The notes under the pieces are model-generated. The model saw nothing but the letters and a program-made list of their open reading frames with translations, was not told the origin of the DNA and ran no database searches. A stretch of 64,000 bases of DNA, taken from NCBI GenBank assembly GCA_022791755.1, contig JAAVZR010000008.1:88486-152485 (forward strand), in the 5' to 3' direction. The first letter of the stretch is position 1, and each line of letters starts with the position of its first letter. Made by a program: the position numbers and the translations under genes. This document shows positions 16,962-24,564 of the stretch, piece by piece. The DNA comes from Lachnospiraceae bacterium (GTDB lineage Bacteria > Bacillota > Clostridia > Lachnospirales > Lachnospiraceae).

Positions 16962-17936
16962 GTGAACGAAAAAGGTACTGATGTATTGCAACAATATGAC
17001 TTGGATATAATCCGAACCAGCCGGGTCCGGGGGGCGGTGCTGTGTGAGACCAGGCAGGGCTGCCGGCTGTTGAAAGAATACAGGGGAAGCGAAGCGCGGC
17101 TTTGTCAGGTGGAGAATGCACTGTCTGCCCTGGAGGGAGTCTCCGGAATCGCTGTGGACCGGGTGATACCCAACCGGGAAGGACAGTTAATCAGTGTAGA
17201 TGCGGATCAGACCGCTTATATCGTAAAGGAGTGGAACAGCGGGCGGGAGTGCGATTTGACCAACGAGGGAGAGGTTCTGCGCGGAGTGCGGCTTCTGGCC
17301 ATGCTGCATACGGGACTTCGTCAGGTCTTTGGAGACGAGTGTAAGGAAGGAAACAACCTGAAGGAGGAATACGAGCGCCGTACTGCGGGGCTGCGGCGGA
17401 CCAGAAGCTATGTACGCAGAGTCCGTAACAAGTCAGAGTTTGAACTCTGTATGATGCGCAGCTTCTCCATGTTTTTTGAGCAGGCGGAGGAAGCGCTGCG
17501 GCAGCTGGAACTCGAGGAGGCCGGCGGCACAAAGCCGCAGAAGTATCTTTGCCATGGCGAGTACAGCCATCACCATATTCTTTACGACGGCGAGTTTGCC
17601 ATGATTACGGATTTTCTGGGAATGCTGCGGGGCGTGCAGGCCGGCGATCTGTATTACTTTATGCGTAAAGCCATGGAGAAACGAGGATTTTGCTGCCGTA
17701 CCGGAGAGAGGATTTTGGAGGAATACGACAGGTATCTGCCGTTGACAAAGGAAGAACGGCATTATCTCTATATCCGTTTTCTTTATCCGGAGAAATATTG
17801 GAAGCAGATTAATTACTATTATAACTCAAATAAGGCGTGGATTCCTCAGAGAAATACGGATAAGCTGAAAATTCTGGAAGAACAGGAGCCGGAACGCAAG
17901 AAGTTTCTGGACTTTTTGCACCGGAGTGTTATATAA
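16962..17936 (+). CDS. CotS-family spore coat protein (degenerate kinase fold)
   Basis: 324 residues from GTG 16962, preceded by GGAGGGG; a longer in-frame ATG at 16863 would start upstream of the sporulation promoter. The fold is that of aminoglycoside/choline kinases: YIVKEWNSGRECD near the ATP site, then CHGEYSHHHILYDGEFAMITDFLG where kinases have HGD...N..., then DLYYFMRKAMEKRGF, the CotS hallmark. The catalytic Asp is replaced by Glu and the metal-binding Asn by His, so catalysis is doubtful. Likely a mother-cell spore-coat component. Confidence 0.8.
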   Translation: MNEKGTDVLQQYDLDIIRTSRVRGAVLCETRQGCRLLKEYRGSEARLCQVENALSALEGVSGIAVDRVIPNREGQLISVDADQTAYIVKEWNSGRECDLTNEGEVLRGVRLLAMLHTGLRQVFGDECKEGNNLKEEYERRTAGLRRTRSYVRRVRNKSEFELCMMRSFSMFFEQAEEALRQLELEEAGGTKPQKYLCHGEYSHHHILYDGEFAMITDFLGMLRGVQAGDLYYFMRKAMEKRGFCCRTGERILEEYDRYLPLTKEERHYLYIRFLYPEKYWKQINYYYNSNKAWIPQRNTDKLKILEEQEPERKKFLDFLHRSVI

Positions 17937-18042
17937 TAAGAGAAGAACAGGCCGTCCCGGTCTGGTGAAGGAGGCGCCCAAAGGGCGGCCTTCGCGTCCT
18001 GAGAATACGGGCGATAATAAAGAAACACAGGAGGAAACATTT

Positions 18043-19776
18043 ATGGGCTACAAGGAAACCTATGAAGAGTGGCTGGCGAATCCCTATTTCGATGAAGCTA
18101 CGAAAGCGGAGCTGGAATCCATCCGGGGGAATGAGAAGGAGATCGAGGATCGCTTCTATATGTCTCTGGCTTTTGGCACGGCGGGACTGCGGGGCGTCAT
18201 CGGCGCCGGCACGAACCGGATGAATATCTATACCGTGCGCAAGACGACACAGGGACTGGCCAATTATATCAGCAAACTGGGGATGAAGGACAGAGGCGTG
18301 GCCATTGCCTACGACTCCCGCCGCATGTCGCCGGAATTCGCCGATGAGGCGGCGCTGTGCCTGTGCGCCAATGGAATTAAGGCGTACGTATTTGAATCCC
18401 TTCGTCCGACGCCGGAGCTGTCCTTTGCCGTGCGCACCTTACAATGCATTGCGGGAATTAATATCACCGCCAGCCATAATCCGCCGGAGTACAATGGCTA
18501 TAAGGTATACTGGGAGGACGGCGCTCAGATTACGCCGCCCCATGACGGCGGCATCATGGGGGAGGTACAGGCTGTCACGGATTTTGCCGGCGTGAAAACC
18601 ATGGATAAGGCTGCGGCGGAGGCTGCGGGCCTCTATGTCTCCATCGGGGCCGATATTGATGACGCCTATATCGCCAGGCTGAAGGCGCAGGTGAAGCGCC
18701 CTGACTGTATAGCAGAGCAGGCAAAGAATATCCGCATCGTCTATTCCCCTCTTCACGGCACCGGCAATATCCCGGCCCGCCGTATCATGAAGGAGCTGGG
18801 TTTTGAAAATGTGTGGGTAGTGCCGGAGCAGGAACTGCCGGACGGGGAATTTCCCACGGTCAGCTATCCGAATCCGGAAGCTGCGGAAGCGTTTACCCTG
18901 GGACTGAAGCTGGCGAGGGAGGTGGATGCGGATCTGGTTCTGGCCACCGATCCTGACGCGGACCGCCTGGGTGTGTATGTGAAGGATGTAAAGAGCGGCG
19001 AGTATATCACGCTGACCGGTAATATGTCCGGGTGTCTGCTGGCGGATTATGAGATCAGCCAGATCAAAGAGACGCAGGGACTGCCGGAGGACGGCGCCCT
19101 GATTAAGACCATCGTGACCACGAACCTGGCAGATGCCATCGCCCATTACTATGGGGTACGCCTGATCGAGGTGCTGACCGGCTTTAAGTATATCGGCCAG
19201 CAGATTCTGGGCTTTGAGAAGAGCGGACAGGGTACATACCTGTTCGGCTTTGAGGAGAGCTACGGATGCCTGATCGGGACCCATGCCAGAGATAAGGATG
19301 CCATCGTAGCGGTCATGGCTCTGTGCGAGTGCGCTGCCTATTACAAGAGTAAGAATATGACGCTATGGGATGCCATGATTGCCATGTATGAGCGCTACGG
19401 CTATTACAGAGACGATATCAGGACCTTTACCCTGAAGGGGAAGGAGGGCCTGGAGAAGATCGCCCGTATCATGGACACGTTGCAGAAGGAATCCCCCGCT
19501 CAGATCGGCACATATAAGGTGCTGACAGCCAGGGACTATATGAAGGACACGATGACGGATCTGGCCACGGGCCAGGTGAAGCCCACCGGTCTGCCCTCCT
19601 CGAAAGTGCTGTACTATGAGCTGACCGAAGACGCCTGGGTGTGCGTGAGACCCTCGGGCACGGAGCCGAAGCTGAAGATGTATTATGGGGTCAAGGGAGA
19701 CTCCATGGAGAGTGCGAAGGAGAAGTCCGAAGCGCTGGGTAAGGCTCTGGAGGAGATCGTCGAGAAGATCGACTGA
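18043..19776 (+). CDS. pgcA: Phosphoglucomutase (alpha-D-phosphohexomutase, PgcA type)
   Basis: 577 residues from ATG 18043, which has ACAGGAGG upstream. Four-domain phosphohexomutase: phosphoserine Ser144 in ITASHNPPEYNGYK, metal loop ATDPDADRLGV, sugar-binding loop GFEESYGCLIGTHARDKD, and phosphate-binding RPSGTEPKLKMYY. It interconverts glucose-1-phosphate and glucose-6-phosphate (possibly mannose phosphates), feeding cell-wall and glycogen-type sugars. It follows the CotS-like gene by 106 bases; whether it has its own promoter is not clear. Confidence 0.93.
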   Translation: MGYKETYEEWLANPYFDEATKAELESIRGNEKEIEDRFYMSLAFGTAGLRGVIGAGTNRMNIYTVRKTTQGLANYISKLGMKDRGVAIAYDSRRMSPEFADEAALCLCANGIKAYVFESLRPTPELSFAVRTLQCIAGINITASHNPPEYNGYKVYWEDGAQITPPHDGGIMGEVQAVTDFAGVKTMDKAAAEAAGLYVSIGADIDDAYIARLKAQVKRPDCIAEQAKNIRIVYSPLHGTGNIPARRIMKELGFENVWVVPEQELPDGEFPTVSYPNPEAAEAFTLGLKLAREVDADLVLATDPDADRLGVYVKDVKSGEYITLTGNMSGCLLADYEISQIKETQGLPEDGALIKTIVTTNLADAIAHYYGVRLIEVLTGFKYIGQQILGFEKSGQGTYLFGFEESYGCLIGTHARDKDAIVAVMALCECAAYYKSKNMTLWDAMIAMYERYGYYRDDIRTFTLKGKEGLEKIARIMDTLQKESPAQIGTYKVLTARDYMKDTMTDLATGQVKPTGLPSSKVLYYELTEDAWVCVRPSGTEPKLKMYYGVKGDSMESAKEKSEALGKALEEIVEKID

Positions 19777-19844
19777 GAAAATCCTGCTTCCTCTTTGGAA
19801 GAGCTCCGGGCTTGTCTGACGGATTGATCGAAGAAGTAATGAAA

Positions 19845-19892
19845 AGCGGCCCTGTGAGAAGGTCCCGGGAAGGATCTTTTTACAAGGCCGCT
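19845..19892 (+). terminator. Possible terminator after pgcA
   Basis: AGCGGCC (19845-19851) pairs with GGCCGCT (19886-19892), followed by GTTTATTT. The loop is long (34 bases), so it is a weak candidate. Confidence 0.4.
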
Positions 19893-20029
19893 GTTTATTT
19901 AATGACTTGTACTTTTAATGAAAAATCCGACGGATATGGGCTGTCCCTGATTTTGCCGCCGCCCTCTGGTATTTTCACGGGAAATGGTTTATAATAGGAG
20001 ACAAGCCTATTGGCACACAGGAGGAACTT

Positions 20030-20773
20030 ATGCTGACATTAGAGAACGTGTCGTTTGAGGTACAGGCCGGCAGCGGTCAGAAGGAAATAATACGGGACAT
20101 GAGCCTGAATATCGGCGATCACAAGTTTGTGGTGATCACAGGGCCCAACGGAGGAGGTAAGTCTACCTTAGCCAGGCTGATCGCCGGGATCGAGCGTCCG
20201 GCCTCCGGACGGATCCTCTTTGGAGATACGGATATTACAAAGATGAGCATAACGGAGCGGGCCAATCTGGGGATCAGCTTTGCCTTCCAGCAGCCAGTGC
20301 GGTTTAAGGGGATTCAGGTCATTGATCTTCTGCGTCTGGCGGCGAAGAAACAGCTGTCCATAGCAGACGCCTGTCAGTATCTGTCGGAGGTGGGGCTCTG
20401 CGCCAAGGACTATATCCGCAGGGAGGTCAATGCCAGCCTCTCGGGCGGGGAATTAAAACGGATCGAGATCGCCACGGTGTTGGCCAGGGGGACCAGACTT
20501 TCCGTGTTCGACGAGCCGGAGGCAGGGATCGATCTGTGGAGCTTTCAGAATCTGATCCGGGTGTTTGAGCGTATGCGGGAGAGCACGGACGGTTCCATTC
20601 TGATTATCTCTCATCAGGAGAGGATACTGAATATCGCGGATGAGATCATAGTCATCGCCGGCGGACAGATCACCAGACAGGGCCCCAGGGAGGAGATCCT
20701 TCCTTCCCTGTTAGGCACGGCCTCGGCGGTGGACGCCTGCGGCAAATTTTATCAGGAAGGGGAGCGTGCATAA
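20030..20773 (+). CDS. smsC: SufC-like ABC ATPase of a minimal Fe-S assembly system
   Basis: 247 residues. Walker A GPNGGGKST, Q-loop FAFQQPVRF, signature LSGGELKR, Walker B LSVFDEPEAGID (the 'EAGID' run is typical of SufC), switch His in ISHQERIL. SufC works as the ATPase partner of a SufB-type scaffold in Fe-S cluster assembly in the cytoplasm. The next gene is a short SufB-like protein overlapping by one base (TAATG). No sufD, sufS or sufU is present, matching the two-gene SMS (SUF-like minimal) arrangement described for archaea and anaerobes. Confidence 0.85.
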   Translation: MLTLENVSFEVQAGSGQKEIIRDMSLNIGDHKFVVITGPNGGGKSTLARLIAGIERPASGRILFGDTDITKMSITERANLGISFAFQQPVRFKGIQVIDLLRLAAKKQLSIADACQYLSEVGLCAKDYIRREVNASLSGGELKRIEIATVLARGTRLSVFDEPEAGIDLWSFQNLIRVFERMRESTDGSILIISHQERILNIADEIIVIAGGQITRQGPREEILPSLLGTASAVDACGKFYQEGERA

Positions 20774-21690
20774 TGGATCAGATACAGCAGAGGATACTGG
20801 AGGAGGTGGCGGACCTGCACGGCGTCCCTGAGGGGGCCTACAATATCCGCACCGACGGTGAGACCGCCTCCCGGAGCACCACAGCCAATATTGATATCAT
20901 CAGCAAAGAGGACGGCAGCGGCATAGACATCCGGATCCGGCCTCAGACCCGCAATGAGAGCGTCCATATCCCGGTGGTCTTAAGCCGCAGCGGGTTAAAG
21001 GAAGTGGTATATAATGACTTTTATATCGGCGAGGACTGCGATATCGTGATCGTGGCAGGCTGCGGTATTCATAACTGCGGCGACCAGGATTCGGAGCACG
21101 ACGGAATTCATCGCTTCTATGTGGGGAAGAACGCCCGGGTACGGTATGTGGAAAAGCACTACGGAGAGGGTGACGGCCGGGGAAAACGTATCCTGAATCC
21201 GGGCACGGAGGTGTACATGGAGGAAGGCAGCTCCATGGAGATGGAGATGGTGCAGATCCGCGGCGTGGACTCCACGGAGCGCAATACGAAGGCGGAGCTG
21301 TCTGCCGGAGCCAGGCTGGTCATCCGGGAGCGCCTTCTGACCCATGGCAGCCAGCAGGCCGTGAGCTTCTATGATGTGAAGCTGAACGGAGAGGGCGCCA
21401 GCGCCGATGTGGTATCCCGATCCGTGGCCAAGGAGGACTCGTACCAGAGATTCGACTCCCGCATCACAGGCAATGCCCCCTGCAGCGGCCATACCGAATG
21501 CGATGCGATCATCATGGGAAATGCCAGGATCCTGGCGATCCCCCAGCTGGAGGCCAATGATCTGGATGCGGCGCTGATCCATGAGGCTGCCATCGGCAAG
21601 ATCGCCGGAGAGCAGATCATCAAGCTGATGACGCTGGGGCTTTCGGAGGCCGAGGCAGAGGAGCAGATCATCAATGGCTTCCTGAAATAA
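20773..21690 (+). CDS. smsB: SufB/SufD-like scaffold, short form
   Basis: 305 residues, far shorter than SufB (about 465). The conserved beta-helix core and C-terminal helices are present: AGCGIHNCGDQDSEHDGIHRF, ARVRYVEKHYGEG, then GHTECDAIIMG, and the end HEAAIGKIAGEQIIKLMTLGLSEAEAEEQIINGFL, which matches the SufB/SufD C-terminus. The long N-terminal SufB region is missing. With the preceding ATPase it should form the whole minimal scaffold complex. Candidate cluster ligands include Cys and His in the AGCGIHNC segment; this assignment is inferred. Confidence 0.85.
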   Translation: MDQIQQRILEEVADLHGVPEGAYNIRTDGETASRSTTANIDIISKEDGSGIDIRIRPQTRNESVHIPVVLSRSGLKEVVYNDFYIGEDCDIVIVAGCGIHNCGDQDSEHDGIHRFYVGKNARVRYVEKHYGEGDGRGKRILNPGTEVYMEEGSSMEMEMVQIRGVDSTERNTKAELSAGARLVIRERLLTHGSQQAVSFYDVKLNGEGASADVVSRSVAKEDSYQRFDSRITGNAPCSGHTECDAIIMGNARILAIPQLEANDLDAALIHEAAIGKIAGEQIIKLMTLGLSEAEAEEQIINGFLK

Positions 21691-21708
21691 GGCGGGGCGG
21701 GTGGCTTT

Positions 21709-22377
21709 ATGCAGATATATGACGGCGGACCCGGCAGCAGGCCCGGTTATGGTCAGAATAAAGGATATCCGGTTCCATTCATGACCGGGCTTTTGCTGGC
21801 AGTAAATATTATAGTTTTTGTCTGGCTGGAGTGGAACGGTTCCACAGAGGACGGCTATTATATGGCGGAGCACGGCACGCTGATCGCCGGTTTTGTGCTG
21901 GAATACAAGGAGTATTATCGGCTGCTCACCGCCTTTTTTCTCCACTTCGGAGTGCGGCATCTTTTTAATAACATGCTGCTTCTGTGGTATCTGGGAATGC
22001 GGCTGGAGCGCTATGTGGGGCACTGGCGATTTCTCTTTATCTATCTGGCCGCCGGGCTGGGGGGCAATGTGTGTTCCCTGATCTGGTATGCCGTAACCCA
22101 GCCCTATGTCAACAGCGCCGGTGCGTCGGGCGCGGTATTCGGGATCGTGGGAGCCATGCTGTGGGTGGTGCTGCGCCACCGCGGCCGCCTGGAGGGGCTG
22201 ACCAGCCGGCAGATACTTCTGATGATTCTGTTTTCCCTGTATAACGGCCTGTCCGGCACAGGGATCAATAATGTGGCCCATGTGTCAGGGCTCCTCATAG
22301 GCCTGTTGCTGGCGGCTCTTTTGTACCGGGGCGGATATGCTGTCCTGCCGTGGTTAAAACGCCGGCTGGGGCGATAA
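21709..22377 (+). CDS. Rhomboid-family intramembrane serine protease
   Basis: 222 residues, six hydrophobic segments. Catalytic Ser140 in GASGAVFG and His191 in NNVAHVSG form the rhomboid dyad; the HxxxN-type block HFGVRHLFNNMLLLWYLG in TM2 and the WR-type loop (GHWRFLFIYLAAGLGGN) are present. It cleaves substrates inside the membrane; the substrate is unknown. It starts 18 bases after the SmsB-like gene, so it is likely in the same transcript. Confidence 0.9.
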   Translation: MQIYDGGPGSRPGYGQNKGYPVPFMTGLLLAVNIIVFVWLEWNGSTEDGYYMAEHGTLIAGFVLEYKEYYRLLTAFFLHFGVRHLFNNMLLLWYLGMRLERYVGHWRFLFIYLAAGLGGNVCSLIWYAVTQPYVNSAGASGAVFGIVGAMLWVVLRHRGRLEGLTSRQILLMILFSLYNGLSGTGINNVAHVSGLLIGLLLAALLYRGGYAVLPWLKRRLGR

Positions 22378-22399
22378 GAAAGCGATTGCGAAGGAGGTT

Positions 22400-22834
22400 A
22401 TGGAGAAAATGAAGAAAGAAGACTGTATTTTCTGTAAGATTGCGGCGGGGGAGATTCCCTCCTGTACGATCTATGAGGATGAGGATGTGCGGGTGATCCT
22501 GGATCTGGGACCGGCATCGAAGGGACATGCGCTGATCCTTCCCAAAGAGCACTATGACGATGTGTGCAGCCTGGACGAGGGGCTGGCAGCAAAGCTTCTG
22601 CCTCTGGCGGCCCGCATCGGACAGGCCATGAAGAGCAGCCTGGGATGCGCCGGATTTAATCTGGTACAGAACAACGGAAGGGCGGCGGGCCAGACAGTGT
22701 TTCATTTTCACATGCATGTCATTCCCCGCTATGAGGATGGCGCGGACATCGTGAGCTGGACACCGGGAAGCCCCGACAGCGGGGAACTGGCGCAGACGGC
22801 TGAGAGGATCCGCGAGGCGCTGGAGAAGCAGTAG
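22400..22834 (+). CDS. HIT-family nucleotide hydrolase
   Basis: 144 residues. The histidine triad is HFHMHVIPRY; the N-terminus CIFCKIAAGEIPS has the Cys-x-x-Cys found in zinc-binding Hint-type members. These proteins hydrolyse adenosine 5'-phosphoramidates and related nucleotidyl compounds. GGAGG precedes the ATG. A terminator follows at 22863. Confidence 0.9.
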   Translation: MEKMKKEDCIFCKIAAGEIPSCTIYEDEDVRVILDLGPASKGHALILPKEHYDDVCSLDEGLAAKLLPLAARIGQAMKSSLGCAGFNLVQNNGRAAGQTVFHFHMHVIPRYEDGADIVSWTPGSPDSGELAQTAERIREALEKQ

Positions 22835-22862
22835 AAGAGAGAAGCGCTTATTTCTGATTTAC

Positions 22863-22899
22863 AGCCCTGGGCAATACCGCAGAAGTGTTGTTCCGGGCT
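22863..22899 (+). terminator. Probable terminator after the HIT gene
   Basis: AGCCCTGG pairs imperfectly with CCGGGCT, followed by TTTATTG. Confidence 0.5.
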
Positions 22900-22930
22900 T
22901 TATTGCGTTTAAGTTACTGATATGTTGAAC

Positions 22931-22955
22931 AGGCCGCCGGCTATGCCGGCGGCCT
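22931..22955. terminator. Strong GC hairpin between convergent genes
   Basis: AGGCCGCCGGC-TAT-GCCGGCGGCCT, an 11-base-pair perfect stem between the HIT gene and murG. There is no clean U-run on either side, so it may be a bidirectional stop or a transcript-end stabiliser. Confidence 0.45.
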
Positions 22956-22974
22956 TGCGTTTGTTCGCAGAAAG

Positions 22975-24039
22975 CTATCTGATACATGTCTCGATCAGAT
23001 TTACGATCTTTTCCACCGCGTTCCGGTCTTCGGCCTGCTCCATGGCCTGCTGATAACGGCTCCGGTTTTCATAAAGCGTAAGAACATCCCGGACCAGGCG
23101 TTCCGGCCCGGCCTCCTCCTCAGGTAATACCATGCTGTAGCCCTTGCTCTCATAGGACTTGGCATTGAGGATCTGGTCGCCGCGGCTGGCGGCCAGACTT
23201 AAGGGGATCAGGAGGGCAGGCTTTTTCAGAGCCAGCAGCTCGCAGATCGCATTGGCGCCGGCACGGGAGATGACCACGTCGGCCATGGCGAAGAGATCCT
23301 TCAGAGGTTCATCCATATACTCGTACTGGATATAACCGGCAGTTTTCTCCAGGCTTTCATCCAGGTGCCCTTTGCCGCAGAGATGGACGATCTGGAAATG
23401 GGCCAGCAGCTCAGGAAGAGCAGCCCTGACGGCGTTATTGACGGCGACGGCTCCCAGACTGCCGCCGATGATCAGCAGCACCGGCTTATTTGCGGACAGG
23501 CCGGTATATTTGAGTCCGGCCAGCCGGCTGCCGCTTAAGAGTGCGGAACGGATGGGGCAGCCGGTGTGAACGGCTTTTTCGGCCGGTAAGTAGGAAAGCG
23601 TCTCCGAAAAATTGCAGCAGACCCGGGTGGCGGAGGAGATGCACAGCTTATTAGCCAGCCCCGGAGTCATATCGGACTCATGGATGATGGCAGGGATATG
23701 CAGGTGTCTGGCAGCCAGTACCACCGGGACGGCGACGAAGCCGCCTTTGGAGAAGACGATGTCCGGACGGTATTTCTTTAACAGCTTCCGGGCCTGAGCA
23801 TATCCTTTGATCACGCGAAACGGATCGGAAAAGTTTTTAAGATCAAAGTAGCGGCGGAGCTTTCCGGAGGAAATGCCGTCATAGGGAATTCCCGCTTTCT
23901 CTACCAGAGTTTTTTCGATGCCGGCGTAGGAGCCGATATAGCGGATTTCATATCCTTTCTCTCTCAGAGAAGAAAGCAGTGCCAGGTTAGGCGTCACATG
24001 TCCGGCGGTGCCGCCGCCTGTCAGAATGATTTTTTTCAT
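22975..24039 (-). CDS. murG: MurG-type UDP-GlcNAc:lipid I glycosyltransferase
   Basis: 354 residues, GT28 family. N-terminal glycine loop GGGTAGHVTPNLAL, acceptor-side motif SKGGFVAVPVVLAA and HESDMTPGLANK, donor-side motifs IIGGSLGAVAVNNAV and SRAGANAICELLALKKPALLIPL. It forms lipid II from lipid I at the inner face of the membrane. The AGHVTPN variant differs from the usual GGHVFPA; this is common in clostridial copies and some genomes carry two. It overlaps the upstream TSCPD gene by four bases (ATGA). Confidence 0.88.
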   Translation of the reverse strand: MKKIILTGGGTAGHVTPNLALLSSLREKGYEIRYIGSYAGIEKTLVEKAGIPYDGISSGKLRRYFDLKNFSDPFRVIKGYAQARKLLKKYRPDIVFSKGGFVAVPVVLAARHLHIPAIIHESDMTPGLANKLCISSATRVCCNFSETLSYLPAEKAVHTGCPIRSALLSGSRLAGLKYTGLSANKPVLLIIGGSLGAVAVNNAVRAALPELLAHFQIVHLCGKGHLDESLEKTAGYIQYEYMDEPLKDLFAMADVVISRAGANAICELLALKKPALLIPLSLAASRGDQILNAKSYESKGYSMVLPEEEAGPERLVRDVLTLYENRSRYQQAMEQAEDRNAVEKIVNLIETCIR

Positions 24040-24284
24040 GCTGTCTGTTCCTTATATTGTTTCAGTGCCCGGGCCAGCTGATCGGGACAGGATGTGCCTT
24101 TGCCGTTGCAGTCTACGCCCGAAAGGCGTTCGATGGCGGTGTCTACGTTCATACCGGCTAATAGCCGGGACAGCCCGGTCGTGTTGCCGTCGCAGCCTCC
24201 GACGAATTCCACAGACTGAATGATACCGTCTTCGATCTCGAAATGAATGGCGCGGCTGCAAGTCCCGGAAGTCTTGTATGTCAT
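24036..24284 (-). CDS. TSCPD-domain small protein
   Basis: 82 residues from ATG 24284, with GGGAGGA upstream. It carries the family-naming motif TSCPDQLARAL near the C-terminus and an N-terminal TSGTCSRAIHFEIEDG, with FVGGCDGN in the middle, giving several conserved cysteines. Stand-alone TSCPD proteins have no settled function; the domain also ends some adenosylcobalamin-dependent ribonucleotide reductases. It is translationally coupled to murG. Confidence 0.8.
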   Translation of the reverse strand: MTYKTSGTCSRAIHFEIEDGIIQSVEFVGGCDGNTTGLSRLLAGMNVDTAIERLSGVDCNGKGTSCPDQLARALKQYKEQTA

Positions 24285-24300
24285 GATATGATTCCTCCCT

Positions 24301-24330
24301 TGATGAAATAGTATTAATATCACTTCATCA
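24301..24330. promoter_or_regulatory. Inverted repeat upstream of the TSCPD-murG operon
   Basis: TGATGAA (24301-24307) and TTCATCA (24324-24330) flank 16 AT-rich bases. It lies 16 bases before the TSCPD start on the minus strand and includes a possible -10 (TATGAT). It could be an operator or a leader hairpin. Confidence 0.35.
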
Positions 24331-24471
24331 TAACATATTTTACCCGATTCTTCTATTCTTTTATTATGAAAAAGGAGAAAAATTTATTCACAATTTTGTC
24401 GCGGGGATACGGGCAGGGAGACCGGTCCCTGCCGGATTTTTCCTGAGATGGCCGTATGCGGTAATCATAAT

Positions 24472-24510
24472 ATACCAAAATGTCCTGATTTTTCGGACAT
24501 GCTTTGGTAT
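24472..24510. promoter_or_regulatory. Inverted repeat upstream of the PTS operon
   Basis: ATACCAAA...TGTCC pairs with GGACA...TTTGGTAT across a short T-rich loop, 55 bases before the regulator gene. A likely operator of the PRD regulator or a leader hairpin. No convincing -35/-10 pair was found beside it. A second stem (GGCAGGGA/TCCCTGCC, 24412-24433, then GGATTTTT) lies just upstream. Confidence 0.4.
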
Positions 24511-24564
24511 TTATATATAAATGGATTTCATATAAGATAATTTTATCCGGAAAAGGTGGTGACT

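Noticed and set aside
19812..19994. 60-residue open frame between pgcA and smsC
   Set aside because: No ribosome site, no recognisable features, overlaps a hairpin that looks like a terminator.
20995..22281. 428-residue open frame on the minus strand opposite smsB and rhomboid
   Set aside because: Shadow of two well-supported plus-strand genes; His/Gln/Pro-rich nonsense composition and no ribosome site.
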